Positions 49,803 through 57,893 of a DNA stretch of 64,000 nucleotides are shown here, in pieces (the stretch's first letter is position 1; each line of letters opens with the position of its first letter). This DNA is from Nocardia terpenica (GTDB lineage Bacteria; Actinomycetota; Actinomycetes; Mycobacteriales; Mycobacteriaceae): positions 1,426,001 to 1,490,000 of the forward strand of contig NZ_JABMCZ010000001.1 of assembly GCF_013186535.1 (NCBI RefSeq), in the 5' to 3' direction. The position numbers and the translations under genes were made by a program. The notes beneath the pieces were generated by a model. The model was not told the DNA's origin, did not search any database, and worked only from the letters and a program-made list of their open reading frames with translations.

Positions 49803-50189
49803 TCAGTGCGCGACCGCCGCGACGGCCTCGATCTCGATCAGCACGTCGGGCCGGAACAGTCCGGCGACCTGCACGAGGGTGCTGGTCGGCGGCCGGGTGG
49901 TGTCGATGAATTCGTCGCGTACGGTGCGCACGATGGTCAGGGCCGAGGTGTCGACGACGTAATAGGTCAGTTTGAAGACGTCGGCCCAGGTGGCTCCGGC
50001 TCCCTCGAGCGCTTTCCCGATATTGCGGAATGCGAGCCGGGTCTGGTTCTCCCATCCCTGCGCCACGGTGCCGTCGGTGTCGATGGGGACCTGCCCCGAG
50101 GTCCACACCAGCCTGCTGCCCGCCGGAATGGCGGCGACGTGGCTGTATCCGTTGGTCTGTGGCATGCCTGCCGGATTGGTCAGCTCCAT
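49803..50189 (-). CDS. RidA-family protein
   Basis: The 128-aa protein fits the RidA/YjgF/UK114 family: GYSHVAAIPAGSRLVWTSGQ, QTRLAFRNIGKALEGAGATW and VFKLTYYVVD. RPPTSTLVQVAGLFRPDVLI carries the conserved Arg position as RPPTST, and the usual final E-x-E segment is present (IEIEAVA). Family members hydrolyse reactive enamines/imines formed by PLP enzymes. It is upstream of the PucR-type regulator on the same strand, and divergent from helR. Confidence 0.9.
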   Translation of the reverse strand: MELTNPAGMPQTNGYSHVAAIPAGSRLVWTSGQVPIDTDGTVAQGWENQTRLAFRNIGKALEGAGATWADVFKLTYYVVDTSALTIVRTVRDEFIDTTRPPTSTLVQVAGLFRPDVLIEIEAVAAVAH

Positions 50190-50344
50190 GGGCTCATCCT
50201 GCCGAATCCGGCAATCGAATTCGAAATCGGGAGCGCACGCGGAGGTTCCGATGACAGATCGGAGATTCCCTCTACTATGGATAGAGGCTCAACTGAAGAA
50301 TGCGAAAAACCTTCTCTGACTTATTATTTCACAGCGAGGTTCTC

Positions 50345-52564
50345 TTGTCAAATTTCGACTACGAAACCGAATTGTCGGCCGAACGTGAGTACGTCGCATT
50401 CCTGTACGAGCGACTGGATGCGGCCAGAAATGCGGCGGCCGACAGGCGTGCCGATGCGCTGGGCGGGAATGGGGCCGCGTCCCCGGAGGAGCGGTGGCAG
50501 CGCGAGGTGGCGGTGGGCACGTGGACGACCGCGGTCGGCAGGTACCACGCGGCCGAGAACGGTTTGTGTTTCGGGCGTCTGGACCGCGCCGCCGAGCGGC
50601 CGACCTATATCGGGCGCATAGGACTGTTCGACGAGGCCAACGATTTCGAGCCGTACCTGCTGGATTGGCGCGCCCCCGCGGCGCGGCCGTTCTATACGGC
50701 CACCGTGGCATGTCCGGAGGGTGTGGTGCGACGGCGGCACCTGCGGACCCGGGGCCGCGACGTCACCGGTTTCCACGACGACGTGTTCGATCTCGGTGCG
50801 GCCGGGGCGGATTCGGATGCGGCGCTGCTGGCGGCGCTGGACGCGCCGCGGGAACCGACGATGCGCGATATCGTCGCCACGATCCAGGCCGAGCAGGACG
50901 AGATCATCCGGCTGCCGCATGCGGGCATCGTGGTCATCGAGGGCGGGCCCGGCACCGGGAAGACGGCGGTGGCCCTGCATCGGGTGGCGTATCTGCTCTA
51001 CTCGCGGCGGGAGCGGCTGTCCCGGCACGGCGTGCTCGTCGTCGGTCCCCATCCGGTGTTCCTGACCTTCATCGGCGATGTGCTGCCGTCGCTGGGCGAG
51101 ACCGATGTCGTGTTCGCCACGCCCGGCGAGCTCATGCCCGGGGTGCGCACGACCGCCGAGGACGCGCCGGAGGTGCAGCGGCTCAAGGGAAGTCTGGTCA
51201 TGCTCGAGGTGCTGGCGGCGGCGATCGCGGACCGGCAGGAGCTGCCGGATGATCCGATCCCGGTGGAGTTGAGCGATGTGACCATCGACATCGATCGCCG
51301 GGTGGTCGCGGCGGCGCGGGACGGCGCCCGCGCAACCGGCCTGCGGCACAACGAGGCTCGCCGCGTCTTCCGCGATCGGCTGCTCGACGGGCTCGCCGCG
51401 CGGGCGGTGGCGAAGATCGGCGCCGGGTGGTTGACCGCGCGCGATACCGTCGTCCGGGCCGAGCTGAGCGCCGATGCCCGCGCGGAGCTGGCCGCTCACG
51501 TCGTGGTGCGCGCGGCGGTGAATCGGTTGTGGCCGAACCTGACTCCGCGGCGGCTGCTCGCCGAGCTGTTCGCCTCGCCCGATCGGGTGGCGGCCGCGAC
51601 CGCCGCGCTGCCGGAGCCGGATCGGGCGCTGCTGCTGCGCGAAGACGGTGCGGCATGGACGATCTCGGATGTGCCGCTGCTGGACGAGGCGGCCGAACTG
51701 CTCGGCGTCGACGACGGCGCGGCGCGGCGGGCGGCGGATCGCGCCCGCCGCGACCGGATCGACTACGCCGAGGGCGTGCTCGCGATCATGGACACCGACG
51801 AGGATCCCGACGGCGAACTGCTGCGCGCGGTCGACGTGATCGATGCGGAGGAACTGGCCGAACGTCATGCGGGACGCGATCACCGGACGCTGGCCGAACG
51901 CGCCGCCGCGGACCGGGAATGGACCTACGGCCACATCGTGGTGGACGAGGCCCAGGAACTGTCCGCCATGGACTGGCGGGTGCTGATGCGCCGCTGCCCC
52001 GGCAAATCCATGACCATCGTCGGCGACCGCGCCCAGCGCCGCTCGCCCGCGGGCGCCCGCACCTGGGCGGATATGCTCGATCCCTACGCGCCGAATCGCT
52101 GGGTCTACCGCACGCTCACCGTCAACTACCGCACCCCCGGCGAGATCATGGATATGGCGGCCCGAGTGCTCGCCGAGGTGGATGCGACGGCTGTACCACC
52201 GAAGTCGGTGCGTCGCGCCGGAATCCGCCCCACCGTGTCCCGAACGGATGAATTGTCCATGGCCGTCACCGAACTCGTGCGAACGGCGACGCCGGAGGCG
52301 GGCTCCGTCGCCGTCATCGCACCCGAAGGTGTCGACTTGCCCATCGAACCACCCGTTCTCACTCCCTCGGCCGCGAAGGGCCTGGAATTCGACGTCGTCA
52401 TCGTTGTCGAGCCGGGCATGATTCTGGAAGGCTCCGCATACAGCGCGGCAGACCTATATGTCGCCCTCACCCGCGCGACCCGCCACCTGCACATCATCCA
52501 CTCCGGTCCGCTACCAACGGCATTGGCGGACCATCGAGACCGCGAGCACAGGGAGACACGGTGA
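50345..52564 (+). CDS. helR: HelR/HelD-type RNA polymerase recycling helicase
   Basis: The 739-aa SF1 ATPase has a coiled-coil N-terminus (ELSAEREYVAFLYERLDAAR), an interrupted 1A domain with GGPGTGKTAVALHRVAYLLY (Walker A, ~residue 200), VVDEAQELSAMDWRVLMRRC (Walker B, ~532), GDRAQR, LTVNYRTPGEIMDMA and AAKGLEFDVVIVV plus VALTRATRHL at the end. This is the layout of HelD/HelR, which removes stalled or rifamycin-bound RNA polymerase from DNA in actinobacteria. The TTG at 50345 follows GCGAGG and yields the usual short N-terminus. I saw no rifamycin-associated element upstream. It overlaps the next gene by 4 nt. Confidence 0.85.
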   Translation: MSNFDYETELSAEREYVAFLYERLDAARNAAADRRADALGGNGAASPEERWQREVAVGTWTTAVGRYHAAENGLCFGRLDRAAERPTYIGRIGLFDEANDFEPYLLDWRAPAARPFYTATVACPEGVVRRRHLRTRGRDVTGFHDDVFDLGAAGADSDAALLAALDAPREPTMRDIVATIQAEQDEIIRLPHAGIVVIEGGPGTGKTAVALHRVAYLLYSRRERLSRHGVLVVGPHPVFLTFIGDVLPSLGETDVVFATPGELMPGVRTTAEDAPEVQRLKGSLVMLEVLAAAIADRQELPDDPIPVELSDVTIDIDRRVVAAARDGARATGLRHNEARRVFRDRLLDGLAARAVAKIGAGWLTARDTVVRAELSADARAELAAHVVVRAAVNRLWPNLTPRRLLAELFASPDRVAAATAALPEPDRALLLREDGAAWTISDVPLLDEAAELLGVDDGAARRAADRARRDRIDYAEGVLAIMDTDEDPDGELLRAVDVIDAEELAERHAGRDHRTLAERAAADREWTYGHIVVDEAQELSAMDWRVLMRRCPGKSMTIVGDRAQRRSPAGARTWADMLDPYAPNRWVYRTLTVNYRTPGEIMDMAARVLAEVDATAVPPKSVRRAGIRPTVSRTDELSMAVTELVRTATPEAGSVAVIAPEGVDLPIEPPVLTPSAAKGLEFDVVIVVEPGMILEGSAYSAADLYVALTRATRHLHIIHSGPLPTALADHRDREHRETR

Positions 52565-53472
52565 CGAGGAGGCGCTTCGGGTGGCGAGAATTTCCTCCGG
52601 CGGCCGGGTCGTTCGTCATGGCTACCGGGATTGTTTCGGTGGGGCTGCACACGGTCGGGTTCGAGGTGCTGTCCTGGGGCCTGCTCGGGCTCGCCGGTGC
52701 GGTGTGGCTGCTGTTGGCCGTGGACTTTTTCGTCCGGTTGGTCGGGGATTTCGGGCGGTGGCGGGTGGAGGCCGGTAAGCCGCCCGCCCTCACCGGTGTC
52801 GCCGCGACCACGGTGCTCGGTACCCGGATCAGCCTGCTGGGCTGGCATTGGCTCGCGGCCGCCCTGCTGGCGATCGGGGCCGCGGCCTGGCCGGTGCTGT
52901 TGATCGCCGTCCTGGGACACTGGCAGCGGCGGCTGCCCGGGGTGGCGTTCCTGGTGTGCGTGTCCACGCAGGGGCTGGCGGTGCTGAGCGTGACGTTATC
53001 GATCGCGGGGATGGGGGATTGGCTCGCCCCGGTGGCGCTGGCGCTGTGGGTGTTCGGGTTGTGCCTGTACGCGGTGGCACTGTGGCGCTTCGATATTCGT
53101 CAGGTGTGGACCGGCGCGGGTGACCAGTGGGTGGCCTCGGGCGCGCTCGCCATCTCGGCCCTCGCGGTCGCCAAACTCGTTGCCGCGCACCGCTGGGACG
53201 ATGACGTTTTGCGGGCCGCCACGCTGGTGGTGCTCGGCCTGTGCCTGGCGTGGTACGCGGTCCTGCTCGTGGCCGAGGCGGTCCGCCCGCGCAAGCACTA
53301 CGACATTCGCCGCTGGGCGACGGTCTTCCCGCTCGGCATGACAGCGGTGGCTACCCTGAGGACCGGTGCGGCGCTGGGAATCTCGTATCTCCACCCGCTC
53401 GGGGGAGCGTTGCTGGCGATAGCGGTCGCCGCCTGGGTGCTGGCCTCGGCCGGGCTGGTGGGGTCGAGATAG
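52561..53472 (+). CDS. TDT/SLAC1-family transporter (TehA-like)
   Basis: The 303-aa protein has about ten hydrophobic spans. FPPAAGSFVMATGIVSVGLH in TM1 is the SLAC1/TehA signature (P-x-x-F-x-x-V-M-A-T-G), and WATVFPLGMTAVATL is the matching later repeat. Family members carry anions, malate or tellurite-related oxyanions. The GTG at 52561 overlaps the helR stop (GTGA), so the two are translationally coupled, an unusual pairing. It is convergent with the PucR gene (10 nt). Confidence 0.85.
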   Translation: MTRRRFGWREFPPAAGSFVMATGIVSVGLHTVGFEVLSWGLLGLAGAVWLLLAVDFFVRLVGDFGRWRVEAGKPPALTGVAATTVLGTRISLLGWHWLAAALLAIGAAAWPVLLIAVLGHWQRRLPGVAFLVCVSTQGLAVLSVTLSIAGMGDWLAPVALALWVFGLCLYAVALWRFDIRQVWTGAGDQWVASGALAISALAVAKLVAAHRWDDDVLRAATLVVLGLCLAWYAVLLVAEAVRPRKHYDIRRWATVFPLGMTAVATLRTGAALGISYLHPLGGALLAIAVAAWVLASAGLVGSR

Positions 53473-53482
53473 AGCGCCGGTC

Positions 53483-54982
53483 TCACCGCAGCGCCAGTGC
53501 GAGAAAGAAATCCACCCGATCCTCCAGCCGCGACAGGTTGCGACCCGTCAGCTCCTCGATGCGAGCGATCCGATACCGCAACGTATTCACGTGCACGTGC
53601 AGCAATTCCGCGCTGCGGGTCCAGGATCCGTTGGTCTCCAGGAAGGTTTCCAGGGTGTGTACCAGGTCGGCGCCGTTGTCCTGGTCGTAGCGGGTGAGCG
53701 GGTCCAGCAGGCGGAGGCGGAACATGCGGCGGACCTCGTCGGGGACGCTGGCGAGAAGCAGCATGTGCGTGGCCAATTCGTCGTGGCCGACGACGCTGGC
53801 GGGGCGCTGGCGACCGGCGGCCATGCGGCGGGCGTAGCGGGCCTCCTCGACCGCGCCGCGCAGGCCCTCGCCGTCGACGACGCCGCTGACCCCGATCGAC
53901 AGGCGGCTGGCGCCGAGCCCGGGTTCCAGCGTGTCCAGGGCGGTGCGAATGAGATCCAGCACCGAATGGCCGGTGGGAATCAGCGCGATCGCCTCGCCGT
54001 CCACCACACCCGCGGCGGGCATTCCGCCGTACAGGATTTCGCGGAGCAGGGCGCGAAGTTCCCTGGGCCGCAGGCCCTGTTCGGCCGAGGCGGCCACCGC
54101 CACGTAACGGTCGGCGGACCCCAGCCCGGTCAGCTCCAGGCGCGAAATGATCTCGGCCGGTTTGGCATCGGAGACGATCAGCTGGATCAGCTCCTCGGCC
54201 AGGCGGCCCTCGGCGCTCTGCCGATCGTCCTGCCGCGCCCGCTCCAGCGAGACCACCGCGGCCAGCTCGCCCGCCAGCGCGCGGCGCTCCTCCGGCCAGT
54301 CGGCGCAATCGCCGTCGAACACCAGAAACCAGTCCGCCGCACGGGAAGTCCCGTGCTCGTCGATCGCGAACAGCGAAAAGGGCCGCCCCGCCGAGGTGAT
54401 CACGCACGGCAGCCGACGGGCGCCCAGGAACGCGGCCGTGGTCTCGACCGGCGGCCGCTGCGGCGGGCCCGACACCACCCGCCCCACCGACGACATCACC
54501 CAGCAGCGCAACCCGAGATCGCGCTCGATCATCTCCAGCACCGACCCGAGCCCGGTCCCGGACACCAGCTGCCGATGCCGGTCCAGGATCGCGGCCAGAT
54601 CCGCCGCCCGACCGGTCGACAGCGCCCGGGTGATCCGCTCGGTCACGGCGGCGAACGACACCTGCTCGTGCACCCGGAACAGCGGCAGCCGATGCCGCAC
54701 GCACGCCTGGACCACATCCGGCGGCGGCGCGCCGTAGCGGGCATCGCCGGTGGCCAGCGCCGCGACCCGGGCGCGGGCGAGCGTCGCGACGAAGGTCTCG
54801 CTGTCCTCCGGCCGGGTGCGCCACTGCATGCCCGTCAGCACCAGTTCGCCGCCGGACAGGTAGCGGCTCGGGTCGAGCATGTCCTGGGTGACCACCCAGC
54901 GGACGAACCGGTCGAGCTCCTCTTCCCCCGTGACGAGCTCCAATCCCAAGTCCGTCATGGTGAGCAGGGAACGAAGACGCAT
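53483..54982 (-). CDS. PucR-family purine catabolism regulator
   Basis: The 499-aa protein has the N-terminal PucR domain (LTMTDLGLELVTGEEELDRF, VTQDMLDPSRYLSGGELVLTG, residues 8-115), a GGDEF-like middle, and the C-terminal HTH (LETFLETNGSWTRSAELLHV, HVNTLRYRIARIEELTGRNL). PucR controls purine degradation genes in Bacillus and actinobacteria. It is divergent from the xanthine dehydrogenase operon across 207 nt and almost certainly regulates it. Confidence 0.9.
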   Translation of the reverse strand: MRLRSLLTMTDLGLELVTGEEELDRFVRWVVTQDMLDPSRYLSGGELVLTGMQWRTRPEDSETFVATLARARVAALATGDARYGAPPPDVVQACVRHRLPLFRVHEQVSFAAVTERITRALSTGRAADLAAILDRHRQLVSGTGLGSVLEMIERDLGLRCWVMSSVGRVVSGPPQRPPVETTAAFLGARRLPCVITSAGRPFSLFAIDEHGTSRAADWFLVFDGDCADWPEERRALAGELAAVVSLERARQDDRQSAEGRLAEELIQLIVSDAKPAEIISRLELTGLGSADRYVAVAASAEQGLRPRELRALLREILYGGMPAAGVVDGEAIALIPTGHSVLDLIRTALDTLEPGLGASRLSIGVSGVVDGEGLRGAVEEARYARRMAAGRQRPASVVGHDELATHMLLLASVPDEVRRMFRLRLLDPLTRYDQDNGADLVHTLETFLETNGSWTRSAELLHVHVNTLRYRIARIEELTGRNLSRLEDRVDFFLALALR

Positions 54983-55189
54983 GATTCTCGACGCTAACAG
55001 TCTGCGCAGCGCATGTCCCGCGTTACCCGATCGTCACACCGTTCGTACGCCGTAACACGCCCGTCACCGGGTTTGGAGATAAGCACAAACTGTCCGGTGT
55101 GAAGCAGGGCACAGTTCGGAGTTCCGGTCGTGGCCGCGGCGCCCTTCCGGCGGGTGTACTTGCCAGACGAGATTTCGGACGGAGTGATC
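54983..55189. promoter_or_regulatory. Divergent pucR/xanthine dehydrogenase control region
   Basis: The 207-nt gap holds both promoters. Two related sequences, CACAAACTGTCCGG (near 55084) and CACAGTTCGGAG (near 55109), are possible regulator half-sites. A CGGAG ribosome site precedes the ATG at 55190. Confidence 0.4.
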
Positions 55190-56059
55190 ATGGAATTCCT
55201 GCGACCCGGCACCTGGGCCCAGGCACTGGAATTGAAGGCCGCCCATCCCGGGGCCACCCCGATTCAGGGCGGTACGGATGTGATGGTGGAGCTCAATTTC
55301 GACAAGGGCCGCCCGGCCGCGCTGCTGGATCTGAATCCGTGCCGCGAACTGCTCGACATTGCGGAGATCGACGGGAAACTGCGCATCGGCGCGGCGGTCC
55401 CGTACGTCAAGATCATTCGTGAGCTGCATCGACAGGTGCCCGCCCTGGCGCAGGCGGCGCGCACGGTGGGGTCGCCGCAGATCCGCAATCGCGGTTCGGT
55501 GGGCGGTAATCTCGGGGCCGCGTCCCCGGCCGGGGACAGCCATCCCGCGCTGCTGGCCGCGAATGCCGTGATCGAGGCCGAATCCGCCGAACGCGGCAGC
55601 CGGATGATTCCGGTCGACGATTTCTATGTGTGGGTGAAGAAGAACGCCCTGGAACCGGACGAGTTGATTCGGGCGGTATGGCTTCCGCTGGCGACCGGGC
55701 CGCAATATTTCTCGAAAGTGGGTACCCGGAACGCGATGGTTATCGCGGTGTGCTCGTTCGCGATCGCGCTCCACCCGGAGGATCGCAGTGCCGGCACCGG
55801 CATCGGGTCGTCGGGGCCCACGCCGATGCGCGCCGTTCCGGCCGAGGAATTCCTGGCCGCGGCGCTGCCGTGGGACGATCCGGCGCCGCTGGCGGATTCG
55901 CTGCTGCGGGAATTCGGGTCGCTTGTTGCGGCATCGGCAAAACCTATCGACGATGTGCGCGGCACCGCGGACTATCGCAAACACGCCCTGTCGGTACTCG
56001 CGCGCCGCACGCTGACCTGGGCCTGGAACGACTTCGCGGCGCAGAGGAGGGCGGCCTGA
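55190..56059 (+). CDS. Xanthine dehydrogenase FAD-binding subunit
   Basis: The 289-aa protein matches the CoxM/XdhB FAD subunit: HPGATPIQGGTDVMVELNF (FAD loop), LRIGAAVPYVKIIRE, and VGSPQIRNRGSVGGNLGAAS (the TxGGN-type FAD motif), then the CO_deh_flav_C part. It passes electrons between the iron-sulphur subunit and NAD+. The ATG at 55190 lies 5 nt after CGGAG. The stop shares one nucleotide with the next start (TGATG). Confidence 0.9.
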   Translation: MEFLRPGTWAQALELKAAHPGATPIQGGTDVMVELNFDKGRPAALLDLNPCRELLDIAEIDGKLRIGAAVPYVKIIRELHRQVPALAQAARTVGSPQIRNRGSVGGNLGAASPAGDSHPALLAANAVIEAESAERGSRMIPVDDFYVWVKKNALEPDELIRAVWLPLATGPQYFSKVGTRNAMVIAVCSFAIALHPEDRSAGTGIGSSGPTPMRAVPAEEFLAAALPWDDPAPLADSLLREFGSLVAASAKPIDDVRGTADYRKHALSVLARRTLTWAWNDFAAQRRAA

Positions 56060-56544
56060 TGCGGGTGAGCGTCGAGGTCAACGGGTCCGCCGAGACCGTG
56101 GACGAGGTGTGGGAGGGCGAGAGCCTGCTGTACATGCTGCGCGAGCGGATGGGGCTGCCGGGCTCGAAGAACGCGTGCGAACAGGGCGAATGTGGTTCGT
56201 GCACGGTGTATCTGGACGGGGTGCCGGTGTGTTCGTGCCTGGTCGCGGCCGGGCAGGCGCACGGCCGGTCGGTGCGCACGGTGGAGGGGCTGGCCACCGC
56301 ATCCGACACCGCGGAGCGGCTCGATCCCATGCAGCAGGCGTTCGTGGAGGCCGGTGCGGTGCAATGCGGTTTCTGCACACCGGGTCTCATCGTGCAGGCG
56401 CACGACCTGATCGAGCACAATCCGCGGCCCAGCGATGCCGAGATCCGCGAGGCGCTGGCCGGAAACCTGTGCCGCTGTACCGGTTACGAGAAGATCCTCG
56501 ATGCCGTGCGGCTGGCCGCACGACGGAAGGCGGAGGCGCGATGA
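56059..56544 (+). CDS. Xanthine dehydrogenase 2Fe-2S subunit
   Basis: The 161-aa protein has a plant-type 2Fe-2S domain (GSKNACEQGECGSCTVYLDG plus VCSC) and a second helical 2Fe-2S domain (AVQCGFCTPG and GNLCRCTGYEKI), eight cysteine ligands in the order expected for CoxS/XdhC-type small subunits. It relays electrons from the molybdenum cofactor to FAD. It overlaps the next gene by ATGA. Confidence 0.92.
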   Translation: MRVSVEVNGSAETVDEVWEGESLLYMLRERMGLPGSKNACEQGECGSCTVYLDGVPVCSCLVAAGQAHGRSVRTVEGLATASDTAERLDPMQQAFVEAGAVQCGFCTPGLIVQAHDLIEHNPRPSDAEIREALAGNLCRCTGYEKILDAVRLAARRKAEAR

Positions 56545-57893
56545 GCACGCTGATTATCGAAAACGCCTATATCGCACCGGTTGTGGGCGCGGAGATCACC
56601 TCCGGCCACGTGATCGTGGACGGCGGCCGCATCGCCGCGCTCGGCGCGGGCCCGGCCCCGGCGCGCGCCGGCGCGGAGCGTATCGACGCCGCGGGCTGCC
56701 TGGTCACGCCGGGTCTGGTCAACACCCACCATCACCTGTATCAGTGGGCCAGCCAAGGCCTGTACCAGGATTCGACGCTGTTCGAATGGCTGACCGGGCT
56801 GTACCGCACCTGGGCGCGCATGGACGCCGAGGTCGTCTACGGCGCGGCCGCGGCGGGGCTGGGCTGGCTGGCGCTGTCGGGCTGCACCACCTCCAGCGAC
56901 CACCACTACGTGTTCCCGAAGGGGCGCGGTGACCTGTTCGAGGCCGAGGTGCGAGCCGCCGCCGAGCTCGGCCTGCGGTTCCACCCGTGCCGCGGCTCGA
57001 TGGACCGCGGGCAGTCCGACGGCGGCCTGCCGCCGGACGAGGTGGTCGAGCGCACCGACGACATCCTCACCGGCACCGCCGAAACGATCGACAGCTACCA
57101 CGATCCGTCGTTCGACTCCATGCTGCGGGTGGCCGTCGCCCCGTGCTCGCCGTTCTCGGTCAGCGAGACATTGATGCGCGAATCCGCGAAGCTGGCCCGC
57201 GACAAGGGCGTGCGGCTGCACACCCACCTCGCCGAGACCCTCGACGAGGAAGAGCATTGCCTCGAGCAGATGGGTTGCACCCCGGTCGAATACATGGAGA
57301 AGATCGGCTGGCTCGGCGACGACGTGTGGTTCGCGCACGCGGTGCACCTGCACGACAAGGACATTCGGCGCTTCGCCGACACCGGCACCGGCTCGGCGCA
57401 CTGCCCGACCTCCAACGCCCGCCTCGGCGCCGGAATCGCCCGGGTGACGGATCTGCTGGCCGCGGGCGCGCCCGTCGGGCTCGGCGTGGACGGCTCCGCC
57501 TCCAGCGAGCTGACCTCGATGGCCGGAGAAATGCGGCAGGCCATGCTGTTCCAGCGCGCGGTGCACGGCCCGACCGCGCTGACCGCCCGGCAGGCGCTGG
57601 AACTCGGCACCCTCGGCGGCGCCCGGAACCTGGGCCGCCACACCGAGATCGGCAGCCTGGAGGTCGGCAAGCTGGCCGATATCGCCGTGTGGCGGGTGGA
57701 CGGATTCCGCGCCGCGATCGCCGATCCGGTGTGCTCGCTGGTCTTCGGTCCGACCCCGCCGCTGGCGCGGCTGCTGGTCGGCGGCCGCACCGTGGTGGCC
57801 GACGACGAGTTGCGCACGGTGGCACAGGATTCGGTGGCCAGCGCCGGCGCCGCGGCCCGGCGTCGGCTGATGCGCGCGGAGGAGTCGCGATGA
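56541..57893 (+). CDS. 8-oxoguanine deaminase-like amidohydrolase
   Basis: The 450-aa amidohydrolase has metal ligands in LVTPGLVNTHHHLYQWASQG (HxH, ~residue 66), RLHTHLAETLDEE (~231), VWFAHAVHL (~265) and GLGVDGSASSE (Asp, ~314), the order of the ATZ/TRZ/8-oxoguanine deaminase group. These enzymes convert 8-oxoguanine to urate or deaminate related purines; guanine deaminase is the main alternative. It sits inside the xanthine dehydrogenase operon with 4-nt overlaps on both sides, so its product would be made together with the dehydrogenase. Confidence 0.88.
   Translation: MSTLIIENAYIAPVVGAEITSGHVIVDGGRIAALGAGPAPARAGAERIDAAGCLVTPGLVNTHHHLYQWASQGLYQDSTLFEWLTGLYRTWARMDAEVVYGAAAAGLGWLALSGCTTSSDHHYVFPKGRGDLFEAEVRAAAELGLRFHPCRGSMDRGQSDGGLPPDEVVERTDDILTGTAETIDSYHDPSFDSMLRVAVAPCSPFSVSETLMRESAKLARDKGVRLHTHLAETLDEEEHCLEQMGCTPVEYMEKIGWLGDDVWFAHAVHLHDKDIRRFADTGTGSAHCPTSNARLGAGIARVTDLLAAGAPVGLGVDGSASSELTSMAGEMRQAMLFQRAVHGPTALTARQALELGTLGGARNLGRHTEIGSLEVGKLADIAVWRVDGFRAAIADPVCSLVFGPTPPLARLLVGGRTVVADDELRTVAQDSVASAGAAARRRLMRAEESR

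Noticed and set aside
50190..50344. Rifamycin-associated element upstream of helR
   Set aside because: I could not find a matching 19-bp inverted repeat by eye; reported only as absent.
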